DNA of 8,792 nucleotides from Pseudomonadota bacterium (GTDB taxonomy: Bacteria > Pseudomonadota > Alphaproteobacteria > Rhodospirillales > 2-02-FULL-58-16), in assembly GCA_022560215.1 (NCBI GenBank), contig JADFTO010000106.1, positions 1 to 8,792 on the forward strand. Direction: 5' to 3'. Shown here in pieces: positions 1-8,345 of the stretch; position 1 is the stretch's first letter, and every line of letters begins with the position of its first letter. The notes beneath the pieces are model-generated. The model worked only from the letters and a program-made list of their open reading frames with translations, did not search any database and was not told the DNA's origin. Position numbers and translations under genes: made by a program.

Positions 1-232
1 AAACATGATTTTTTTCGAGAGAATATTCTCCCGAAAGATAACTTATAACATCTAAAAAATCTTTTCTTGTCAATTCCGAATAACAATAACTTTTTTTAAT
101 TGTCTTGAAAAGTTCTTTCTCTTTCCAAATCTTGTAAATGGCCATTCCGTAAATTTGCTGAGCTAAAACATCAAGAGAATTTTTTGGAAAGAGCTGAAAA
201 TGATCGTGAACCTGGAAGTTCATCTGCTTCGA
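1..232 (-). pseudogene. Internal fragment of an Lhr-type DEAD/DEAH helicase, AT-rich, open at the window edge
   Basis: On the minus strand a frame runs open from 232 to the window start. It contains SLDVLAQQIYGMAI followed by an acidic and basic stretch, then KKSYCYSELTRKDFLDVIS and YLSGEYSLE. This is the conserved pattern found just after the RecA-like helicase core of Lhr (large helicase-related) proteins, 3'-5' nucleic-acid-dependent ATPases; the wording is closest to archaeal Lhr as I remember it. Lhr proteins are about 800-1,700 residues long, so only about 70 internal residues are present. The frame hits a TGA at 235-233 and no helicase motor motifs lie upstream, so the N-terminal part is missing. 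G+C here is about 28%, far below the rest of the window. Homology probably starts near base 200, where composition also changes. It is either a decayed foreign gene or the far side of a chimeric join. The family call is fairly secure; its status as a pseudogene is inference. Confidence 0.68.
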
Positions 233-387
233 TCAAACGCTTTTTTACGGAAGACGATGAACTGATGCACTGGGAAGGGATGACTTATGCGCTCACCAAA
301 ATGTGGGGACGAAGTACCCGAGGAGATGTCAACCGAATCATAACGAAACTCGATCTAGAGGGCGTTTCTTATCGTGAAGTTTCCTGA
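184..387 (+). CDS. Unrecognised short ORF of doubtful reality
   Basis: A plus-strand frame ends with TGA at 385-387 and can start at TTG 184. The part most like a real protein is from FFTEDDELMHWEGMTYALTK to the end (LDLEGVSYREVS), about 48 residues. I do not recognise a family. A better initiation site, ATG at 200 with a GA-rich stretch upstream, lies in another frame and reads MIVNLEVHLLRSNAF before the run of six T at 241-246. Adding one T there would join it to the downstream frame and give a protein of 62 residues. G+C is about 45%, between the AT-rich helicase piece and the GC-rich clpB side. The first ~16 bases overlap the region with helicase homology on the other strand, so the TTG start is unlikely. 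It could be a broken small gene, the 3' end of a gene cut by an assembly join, or chance. Confidence 0.25.
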   Translation: MERAENDREPGSSSASIKRFFTEDDELMHWEGMTYALTKMWGRSTRGDVNRIITKLDLEGVSYREVS

Positions 388-513
388 TCCATGAATTTAA
401 TCCCGGGCACAGCTTTCTTTATTCGAACTCCGGAATCTCCATCGAAACGAAATTCAATCGGGTGTGGGACCTGAGGCCCCACAAGAGCCATCGCGGCGGC
501 ACTCCCACTCCCC
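388..513. other. Non-coding stretch carrying the composition boundary
   Basis: No convincing gene is seen between the end of the unrecognised plus-strand ORF and the clpB stop. G+C rises from about 43% at 361-420 to over 50% at 421-480, and reaches the high value of the main locus by ~490. A 40-codon minus-strand frame (491 to 369) crosses it, but it has no ribosome binding site, no recognised family, and overlaps the hairpin at 463-483. Confidence 0.4.
463..483 (-). terminator. Possible weak terminator hairpin downstream of clpB
   Basis: About 30 bases past the clpB stop codon, positions 463-470 and 476-483 form an 8-bp inverted repeat (TGTGGG paired with CCCACA, plus one G-U and one C-G pair) around a 5-base loop. 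On the minus strand it is followed by GATTGAATTTCG, which has no proper U-tract. Its position suits the end of clpB transcription, but intrinsic activity would be weak. It could equally be a processing or stabilising structure. Confidence 0.35.
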
Positions 514-3102
<2,589 letters not shown>

Positions 3103-3164
3103 GGTCCCCAACCTGATCCGGGCTCCCCGGCCGCCCTATGGCTGCCCGGGTTTCCTGCTCCAAG

Positions 3165-3191
3165 ATATGGCGCAAAAGGCCCCCCCGCAAG
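3165..3191 (-). promoter_or_regulatory. Candidate sigma-32 (RpoH) heat-shock promoter of clpB
   Basis: Reading the minus strand, CTTGCGG (3191-3185) is separated by 12 bases from CGCCATAT (3172-3165). The heat-shock sigma-32 consensus is CTTGAAA, 11-16 bases, CCCCATNT. The -10 element matches at 7 of 8 positions and the -35 element at 4 of 7, including the core CTTG. Transcription would start near 3158, leaving a leader of about 55 bases before the clpB ATG at 3102. ClpB is a classic sigma-32 target, which supports the call. The -35 element lies inside the hairpin described at 3174-3199. A sigma-70 promoter cannot be excluded; I saw no better one in this gap. Confidence 0.5.
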
Positions 3192-3199
3192 GCGGGGCC
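3174..3199 (-). terminator. Intrinsic terminator of the DUF4167 transcript
   Basis: About 45 bases past the DUF4167 stop codon, the minus strand folds as CCCCGC (3197-3192), loop CTT, GCGGGG (3188-3183). The outer GG/CC pairs extend the stem across a bulge of three G. The hairpin is followed directly by TTTT (3177-3174). This is a short but recognisable rho-independent terminator. It separates the upstream operon from clpB and overlaps the -35 element of the candidate heat-shock promoter. Confidence 0.5.
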
Positions 3200-3242
3200 G
3201 AGAGGCGGGATAGGGAATCGGGCAGGGTTCGGGCGGGGAAAC

Positions 3243-3656
3243 CTATCCGGCTTTGCCGTCGCCGGCGTCCGCCGTCTCGGGTTGCGGCCCCTCGCCGGGC
3301 AGGTCTTGGGGCTCCTGCCCGCTGTTGCCGCCGGCCGGGCGCGCCGCCTCGGGCTGGGAATTTTCGCCGGACGGGGCTTGCTGATCGGGCCTGGGGGCCT
3401 GGGCGCCTTGGCGCGGTCCGCCATCGACGTGAAGGATCCGGTAGTAGTGCTCGGCGTGCTGGAAGTAACCCTCGGCGGCGACCCTGTCGCCGGCGGTGAC
3501 GGAATCCCGAGCCAAGGTAAGGTATTTGTCCAGGACCTGCTGAGCCGTTCCCCGGACCTTGGCGTCCGGGCTGTTGCTTTCAAAGGTCCGCGACGATGGG
3601 TGGCGTTTGCCGTTGCCGCGTGAGCGTGGCCGCCTGCCCTTGGTCGTGTATTTCAT
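3243..3656 (-). CDS. DUF4167 family protein, small, basic and largely disordered
   Basis: A 137-residue protein of unknown function, recognised as the alphaproteobacterial DUF4167 family. It has a basic N-terminus (KGRRPRSRGNGKRH, suggesting nucleic-acid or ribosome contact), then the conserved core of about residues 25-75 with FESNSPD, VRGTAQQVLDKYLTLARD, and GDRVAAEGYFQHAEHYYRIL. The last ~60 residues are low-complexity and rich in Pro, Gly, Gln and Glu. Family members I recall are often longer (about 200-300 residues), mainly in this tail. The ATG at 3656 gives the family-like start MKYTTKGRRPRSRG and has AGG a few bases upstream. A GTG at 3695 would add 13 residues. Its place between prmC and clpB is typical of alphaproteobacteria, which makes it a useful lineage marker. 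No membrane segment, signal peptide or catalytic motif is visible. A role in RNA or translation is inferred only from its charge and neighbours. Confidence 0.88.
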   Translation of the reverse strand: MKYTTKGRRPRSRGNGKRHPSSRTFESNSPDAKVRGTAQQVLDKYLTLARDSVTAGDRVAAEGYFQHAEHYYRILHVDGGPRQGAQAPRPDQQAPSGENSQPEAARPAGGNSGQEPQDLPGEGPQPETADAGDGKAG

Positions 3657-3781
3657 GACACCTGCTGAATGTTTGCTGGCATTCCCTCTTTCCACCGTTG
3701 CAGGGGCACATCGTAAGCCCGCACATTCTTATCGCGACTCGAAACCAGCGTGTGAGGGACGGGCGTCCCCTGGCGCTTCAT
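3653..3781 (-). CDS. Possible 42-residue leader ORF coupled to the DUF4167 gene
   Basis: In the gap between prmC and the DUF4167 gene, an ATG at 3781 opens a 42-codon frame (starting MKRQGTPVPHTL and ending NIQQVS). Its TGA (3655-3653) overlaps the DUF4167 ATG as ATGA. That overlap style matches hemA/prfA in the same locus and would allow translational coupling. Against it, there is no good ribosome binding site before 3781. Only about two thirds of third positions are G or C, probably less than in the neighbouring genes. I recognise no family. Chance is a fair alternative. Confidence 0.2.
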   Translation of the reverse strand: MKRQGTPVPHTLVSSRDKNVRAYDVPLQRWKEGMPANIQQVS

Positions 3782-3891
3782 GACTCAACGCCCAAGCGCC
3801 TCCATGGGATCGTCCGATTTCCCAAGGTAGTCGGGAAACGACGATATTCCAACCTTTTTTTTGGCGTCATGCCCCGAGGGCCCTCAAATCC
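3657..3891 (-). other. Untranslated leader or spacer between prmC and the DUF4167 gene
   Basis: This is the only sizeable gap inside the gene cluster. On the minus strand it holds, in order: a perfect 10-base palindrome GAGGGCCCTC (3885-3876) just after the prmC stop; a run of eight A (3862-3855); a small inverted repeat CGTC/GACG; and a stronger hairpin of GGGAC (3769-3765 read as minus strand) and GTCCC (3760-3756), flanked by CCAG/CTGG outer arms (3773-3770 and 3748-3745). No convincing sigma-70 promoter was found. The best pair, TTGGAA and TACCTT 17 bases apart, has a poor -10. The DUF4167 gene may be co-transcribed with prmC through a structured leader. Confidence 0.35.
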
Positions 3892-4731
3892 CTATCCTTT
3901 GACGGCCGTGACACAGCGTTCGATTGCCGCCAGGTCCCTGGCCACGCCGAGGACGCGCATGCCGCATGCCTCGAGGATGCCCCTCACCCGCGGCGCCTGT
4001 CCCATGCCCACCTCGAGGCAGGCCCGGCCATCACCTAAGAGCAGCCCCGGCAAATCGGGACCAAGGGCCCGGAAGGCGTCCAGTCCGTCGCCGCCGCCGG
4101 CAAGGGCGATCCTGGGCTCGAAGGCCGAGACCTCGGGCGCCAGGGTTTCCAGATCCCCATCCGGAATATAGGGGGGGTTGGCGACGATCACGTCGAAGCA
4201 TCCGCCCAGGGCCGCGCCCCAATCGCCGGCCACGAACAGGGCGCGGTCCTCCAGCCCCAGCGCCCGGGCGTTGTGGCGGGCAACGAACAGCGCGGCGGCG
4301 CTGATGTCCACGCCGAGGCCGGAGGCCTCCGGCCATTCGCGGAGCAGGGACAGGAGCAGGCACCCGGTGCCCGTGCCCAGGTCGAGGACGCGCTTTCCCG
4401 GCCCGCCGGCCAGGGCCGCCTCGACCACGGTCTCGGAATCGGGACGGGGCGTGAGGGTGTCGGCCGTCACCTTGAAGGGCAGGCTCCAGAACTCCCTGAC
4501 GCCCAGGATATGGGACATGGGCTCGCGCCGGGCGCGCCTCGCCACCAGGGCCGCCAGCCGGTCCCTTTCCTCACCCTTCAGGGCCCTCTCCCGATGGAGG
4601 GACAGGCCGGCCCCGTCCAGGGCTCGCTCCACCAGGAGCCGGGCGTCGAGCCCGGGACTGTCGGCCCCGGCGCTGGCCAGACGATGGCGCGCATCGCGGA
4701 GGGCGACGCCGACGGTGAGGGGCCGGGTCAA
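3892..4731 (-). CDS. prmC: Peptide chain release factor N5-glutamine methyltransferase PrmC
   Basis: PrmC (HemK) uses S-adenosylmethionine to methylate the glutamine of the GGQ motif in release factors RF1 and RF2, improving peptide release in the cytoplasm. The 279-residue product matches the family length (E. coli 277). It has a helical N-terminal domain that binds the release factor, then the linker motif FWSLPFKVTADTLTPRPDSE (about 81-100), the SAM-binding glycine loop DLGTGTG (117-123), an acidic SAM-ribose contact in GVDIS (140-144), and the catalytic NPPY (185-188), which binds the substrate glutamine amide. The start is TTG at 4731. It overlaps the prfA stop as TTGA and sits five bases after a GGAG ribosome binding site, and no ATG or GTG start is available near the N-terminus. 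The enzyme is encoded immediately after its substrate, RF1, as in many proteobacteria. The gene ends in TAG. Confidence 0.96.
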   Translation of the reverse strand: MTRPLTVGVALRDARHRLASAGADSPGLDARLLVERALDGAGLSLHRERALKGEERDRLAALVARRARREPMSHILGVREFWSLPFKVTADTLTPRPDSETVVEAALAGGPGKRVLDLGTGTGCLLLSLLREWPEASGLGVDISAAALFVARHNARALGLEDRALFVAGDWGAALGGCFDVIVANPPYIPDGDLETLAPEVSAFEPRIALAGGGDGLDAFRALGPDLPGLLLGDGRACLEVGMGQAPRVRGILEACGMRVLGVARDLAAIERCVTAVKG

Positions 4732-5789
4732 GGTTGCTCCGCCAGGCGGCTCGCCTGGTGGTCGGAGATCAAGGCATCGATGAGCTCGTCCAGCTCCCCG
4801 TCCATCACGCGCTCCAGCTTGTAGAGCGTCAGATTGACCCGGTGGTCGGTGACCCGCCCTTGCGGGAAGTTGTAGGTCCTGATCCTCTCCGAGCGGTCGC
4901 CCGATCCCACCTGGGACTTGCGCACCGCGGCGCGCTCGGCGTCCCGCAGCTGGCGTTCGTGTTCGAACAGGCGGGCGCGCAGCACACGCATGGCCTTGGC
5001 CCTGTTCTTGTGCTGTGACTTCTCGTCCTGCTGGGAGACGACGATGCCGGTGGGGATATGGGTGATGCGAACGGCGCTGTCCGTGGTGTTGACGGACTGG
5101 CCGCCGGGCCCGCTGGCCCGGAAGACGTCGATTCGCAAGTCCTTTTCTTCCACTTGGATGTCCACCTCCTCGGCCTCGGGCATGACCGCGACGGTCGCCG
5201 CCGAGGTATGGATGCGGCCACTGGATTCCGTGGCCGGCACACGCTGCACCCTGTGCACGCCGGACTCGAACTTGAGGCGGGCGAACACGCCCTTCCCGGA
5301 CACCGAGGCGATGGCTTCCTTGAAGCCGCCGATCCCGATCTCGCTGGTGTGCATGGGCTCGAACTTCCAGCCCCGGACCTCGGCGTAGCGCTGGTACATG
5401 CGGTACAGGTCGGCGGCGAACAGCGCCGCCTCGGCGCCGCCCGTGCCCGCGCGCACCTCCAGGATGGCGTTCCTTTCGTCGGCCTCGTCCTTGGGCAGCA
5501 GGAGAAGCCGCAATTCGTCCTCCAGCCGGGGCACCCTTTCCTTGAATTCGCGCAACTCCTGTCCCGCCATCTCGCGCACGTCCTCGTCGCCGTCGGCCAT
5601 CAGCGATTCCAGGTCGCGGGCCTCGGCCTCGGCCCGGCGCAGCTCCGAAATGGCCTCGACCACCGGCGTCAGTTCCGCGTATTCCTTGGAAAGGCGCACG
5701 ATCTCACGGGACTCGGACGCGCCGGCCAGGGCATCCGCGAGTTCCCGGTAACGGACCACCATCAGGTCCAGTTTTTCTTCCAGGATCAT
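4728..5789 (-). CDS. prfA: Peptide chain release factor 1 (RF1)
   Basis: RF1 recognises UAA and UAG stop codons in the ribosomal A site and triggers hydrolysis of peptidyl-tRNA. The 353-residue product is standard length. Visible features are the N-terminal helical domain 1 (about 1-100), the EVRAGTGGAEAALFA segment (111-125), the stop-codon-reading tripeptide PAT (185-187) in VPATESSGRIHTSA, which marks RF1 rather than RF2 (SPF), and GGQ (229-231) in ASGPGGQSVNTTDSAVRITH, the catalytic loop whose Gln231 is the PrmC target. The ATG at 5789 overlaps the hemA stop codon (ATGA) and has GAGGA a few bases upstream, so it is probably translated by coupling to hemA. The hemA-prfA-prmC order is well known from gammaproteobacteria such as E. 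coli. Here it sits inside an alphaproteobacterial cluster. Confidence 0.98.
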   Translation of the reverse strand: MILEEKLDLMVVRYRELADALAGASESREIVRLSKEYAELTPVVEAISELRRAEAEARDLESLMADGDEDVREMAGQELREFKERVPRLEDELRLLLLPKDEADERNAILEVRAGTGGAEAALFAADLYRMYQRYAEVRGWKFEPMHTSEIGIGGFKEAIASVSGKGVFARLKFESGVHRVQRVPATESSGRIHTSAATVAVMPEAEEVDIQVEEKDLRIDVFRASGPGGQSVNTTDSAVRITHIPTGIVVSQQDEKSQHKNRAKAMRVLRARLFEHERQLRDAERAAVRKSQVGSGDRSERIRTYNFPQGRVTDHRVNLTLYKLERVMDGELDELIDALISDHQASRLAEQP

Positions 5790-7078
5790 GATTCCTCGCT
5801 TTCTCCGGGCGGCCGGCCGGATGCCCCGTCATGGCCGAACAGGCGCCTGAGCAGCCTTTCGGAATCCTCCAGGGTATCACCGGCTCCCTCGGCGGCAATC
5901 TCGCGCATGGCCCGGGACGGCCCGTGCAGAAGCCGGCTGACCAGCAGCCGGGTCGCCTTTTCGGCGTCGCCGCCCGAGTCCGCGAGTGCCCCTTCGCGCA
6001 CGGCCTCGAAGTGGCCGCGGAGTCCCGACAGGGCCGGGACGGCGGCGCGTTCGGCACGGCCTCCGAGGTAGGCGTCCACTTCCGATTCCACGATCCGCAT
6101 GGCCCCTTGGGCCTCGGACTCGCGGCTGACGCGGCCCTCCAGGGCGACCCGCTCAAGATCGCCCAGGTCATAGAGGAAAGCCTCGTCTATGCGGTTCACC
6201 GCCGGGTCGATGTCGCCGGGAACGGCCGCGTCCACCAGGAACATAGGTCTGCGGCGGCGGCGGCGCAACGCCGCGCTCACCATGTCGGCGGAAAGCACGT
6301 GGCGGCGTCCGCCGAGGGCGGTGACCACGATGTCGGCGCCTTCCAGGCAGTCGGACAGGGTCTCGAAAGAGGCGACGTTGCAATCCAGGGCTCGCGCCAT
6401 GGCCTGGGCCCGGGCTTCCGTCGGATGGGCCACGGTCAGGTGATCGAGCCCCCCCGCCAGCAGGTTTTCCACCACCATCCGGCCCATGTCGCCGGCGCCA
6501 ACCAGGAGACAGGCCGAGCGGCCGAGGTCGCCGTGAACGTCGCGGGCAACCTGGGCCGCTGCCGCCGCGATGGAAACCGGCCTTTGCCCGATGGCGGTGT
6601 CGCTTCGCACCCGCTTGGCGGCCCCGTAGGCCGCCTGCATGAGCGCTTCCAGTTCGCTGCCGCTCATGCCGGCGTCCCGCGCCATGCGGTGGCAGGCCTT
6701 GACCTGTCCCAGGATCTGGGGCTCGCCGATGATCAGGCTGTCCAGCGCCGCCGTGACCATGAAGACGTGACGGACCGCGTCCTCCCCCCAGAAGACGTAG
6801 ATCTGACCGTCCAGGTCGGCCATCTCCAGGCCCGCGTGGTCCGACATGACGCCCCTGATGCGGCGGGACGCGGAGTCACGGTCTTCGCCGATCGCCTGGA
6901 CCTCGACCCGGTCGCAGGTGGAGAGCACCAGGGCCTGGGCGATGCCCGCCTGGCGCAGGCGGGCGAGGAACCCGGACACCGCCTCGTCCTCCACGAACAG
7001 GCGGTCGCGCACCGTCAGGGAGCTGGAACGGTGGTTGACGCCGACCACGAGCGGCCGTCCTGGGGGGGAATGGGGCAT
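5786..7078 (-). CDS. hemA: Glutamyl-tRNA reductase (C5 pathway)
   Basis: GluTR reduces glutamyl-tRNA-Glu with NADPH to glutamate-1-semialdehyde, the first committed step of C5 tetrapyrrole synthesis (heme, siroheme, corrinoids). The 430-residue product shows the family layout: VVGVNHRSSSLTVRDRL at the N-terminus (11-27); the catalytic cysteine Cys55 in LSTCDR; His104 before the signature ALDSLIIGEPQILGQVK (111-127); an NADPH-binding Rossmann domain starting at VGAGDMG (193-199); DAAVPGDIDPAV (283-294) and YDLGDLE (303-309); and a C-terminal dimerisation helix region (about 320-415). Several normally conserved residues differ: Asp56 where STCNR is usual, HPT (218-220) where NRT is usual, and Gly288 where Arg is usual. 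The ATG at 7078 lies 14 bases after the hisS stop with little ribosome binding site, suggesting coupling. The same symbol is used for ALA synthase in other alphaproteobacteria; this is not that enzyme. Confidence 0.95.
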   Translation of the reverse strand: MPHSPPGRPLVVGVNHRSSSLTVRDRLFVEDEAVSGFLARLRQAGIAQALVLSTCDRVEVQAIGEDRDSASRRIRGVMSDHAGLEMADLDGQIYVFWGEDAVRHVFMVTAALDSLIIGEPQILGQVKACHRMARDAGMSGSELEALMQAAYGAAKRVRSDTAIGQRPVSIAAAAAQVARDVHGDLGRSACLLVGAGDMGRMVVENLLAGGLDHLTVAHPTEARAQAMARALDCNVASFETLSDCLEGADIVVTALGGRRHVLSADMVSAALRRRRRRPMFLVDAAVPGDIDPAVNRIDEAFLYDLGDLERVALEGRVSRESEAQGAMRIVESEVDAYLGGRAERAAVPALSGLRGHFEAVREGALADSGGDAEKATRLLVSRLLHGPSRAMREIAAEGAGDTLEDSERLLRRLFGHDGASGRPPGESEES

Positions 7079-7092
7079 GGCCCGATAGTGCT

Positions 7093-8337
7093 CTAACGGT
7101 AGCGCCGGAGGTGTTCCTCCAGGGATGCCAGAGGCACTTCCACCTGTTCGCCCGTTTCCATGTCGCGGACCGTCGCCGCGTCCCGCGCCAGTTCGTCCTC
7201 GCCCAGCAACACGGCGGCGCGGGCCTTGATCTTGTTCGCCCGCTTCATGCGCTTGCCGAGATCCCCGGAATACCCGAGATCGACGGTAAGCCCGGCGCGG
7301 CGCAGCTTCTGGGTCAGGCCCAGCGCCCGGCCCGCCTGGCCGTCGCCGACGGGCACCACCGCGATGGGGGGCGCCGGCCGGGGCGGCTCCTCGATCATCA
7401 TCGCCAGTCGCTCCACGCCGGCGGCCCAGCCGGTGGCGGGAGTGGGCGGTCCGCCCATCTGTTCGATCAGGCCGTCGTAGCGGCCGCCGGCCAGCACGGC
7501 GCCCTGGGCGCCCAGCGTCTCGGTGACGAATTCGAAGGCGGCATGGCAGTAATAGTCCAACCCGCGAACCAGGCGGGGGTTGAGATGGAAGCTCACGCCG
7601 GCGGTCTCCAGCCCTTCCATGAGATCGTCGAAATATTTCCGCGAAGCGTCGTTGAGGCTGTCAATCAGGAGCGGCGCGTCCGCGATGACGGCGCGGTCGC
7701 CCTCGTCCTTGGAATCGAAAATGCGAAGTGGATTGCGCTCGAGCCGGACCAGGCTGTCTTCGGACAGCCGGTCCCGGTGGCCTTCCAGGTAATCCACCAG
7801 TTTTTTCCGGTAGACGTTCCGGCTTTCCGGATCGCCAAGGGTGTTGAGCTCGCACGTGACCTTGTCTTCCACGCCCAAAGCCTCCATGACATGGGCGCCA
7901 AGCGCGATGACCTCCACGTCGGCGAGGGGGCCGGGCACGCCGAGGATTTCCACGTCGATCTGATGGAACTGGCGCTGCCTTCCCTTTTGCGGCCGCTCGT
8001 AGCGGAACATGGGTCCGTGGCAGAAAAACTTCAGGGGCAGGTCCTGGGCAAGCCCGTTGGAGAGGAAGGCGCGGGCGATGCCGGCGGTGTTTTCGGGCCT
8101 GAGCGTGATGCTGTCGCCGCCCTTGTCGTCGAAGGTGTACATCTCCTTGGTCACGATGTCCGAGGTGTCGCCGAGGGTGCGGGCGAAGACCTCGGTGAAT
8201 TCGATGATGGGGGTGGAGATCTCGGCGAATCCGTAAGCAGACGCGATCTCGCAGGCGGTCTCCGTGACTCGACGGTGACGGCGGTGGGCATCGGGCAGGA
8301 TATCGCGGGTGCCGCGGACGGGCTTGGGGATGGACAT
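7093..8337 (-). CDS. hisS: Histidyl-tRNA synthetase
   Basis: HisRS charges tRNA-His with histidine in the cytoplasm as a class II synthetase dimer. The 414-residue product is normal length for the bacterial form (E. coli 424). It contains the N-terminal signature PVRGTRDILP (6-15), the histidine/ATP segment TLRPENTAGIARAF (78-91), motif 2 MFRYERPQKGRQRQFHQ (110-126), the HisA motif LVRGLDYY (256-263), HisB AGGRYDGL (283-290), motif 3 GWAAGVERL (303-311), and a C-terminal anticodon-binding alpha/beta domain (about 323-410). Motif 2 is the standard bacterial version, unlike the aberrant HisRS found in several alphaproteobacterial orders, which pairs with tRNA-His lacking G-1. The ATG at 8337 follows the ispG stop by 8 bases with no clear ribosome binding site, suggesting coupling. 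MSIPKPVRGTRD is a typical start. The gene ends in TAG. Confidence 0.98.
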   Translation of the reverse strand: MSIPKPVRGTRDILPDAHRRHRRVTETACEIASAYGFAEISTPIIEFTEVFARTLGDTSDIVTKEMYTFDDKGGDSITLRPENTAGIARAFLSNGLAQDLPLKFFCHGPMFRYERPQKGRQRQFHQIDVEILGVPGPLADVEVIALGAHVMEALGVEDKVTCELNTLGDPESRNVYRKKLVDYLEGHRDRLSEDSLVRLERNPLRIFDSKDEGDRAVIADAPLLIDSLNDASRKYFDDLMEGLETAGVSFHLNPRLVRGLDYYCHAAFEFVTETLGAQGAVLAGGRYDGLIEQMGGPPTPATGWAAGVERLAMMIEEPPRPAPPIAVVPVGDGQAGRALGLTQKLRRAGLTVDLGYSGDLGKRMKRANKIKARAAVLLGEDELARDAATVRDMETGEQVEVPLASLEEHLRRYR

Positions 8338-8345
8338 GGGGCTAT

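Noticed and set aside
369..491. Minus-strand 40-codon ORF just past clpB
   Set aside because: There is no ribosome binding site and no recognisable family. It overlaps the inverted repeat at 463-483 and crosses the composition change, so it is probably chance.
3103..3111. TTG start giving ClpB an extra MGT at the N-terminus
   Set aside because: The ATG at 3102 gives the family-typical MEFEKYTERARG start, and the TTG offers no better ribosome binding site.
3809..3860. Sigma-70 promoter for the DUF4167 gene (TTGGAA, 17 bases, TACCTT on the minus strand)
   Set aside because: The -10 matches only three of six positions and there is no extended -10, so it is too weak to list.
3876..3885. Perfect palindrome GAGGGCCCTC after the prmC stop as a terminator or operator
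   Set aside because: With no loop it cannot form a stable hairpin, no T-run follows on the minus strand, and one 10-base GC palindrome is expected by chance in GC-rich DNA.
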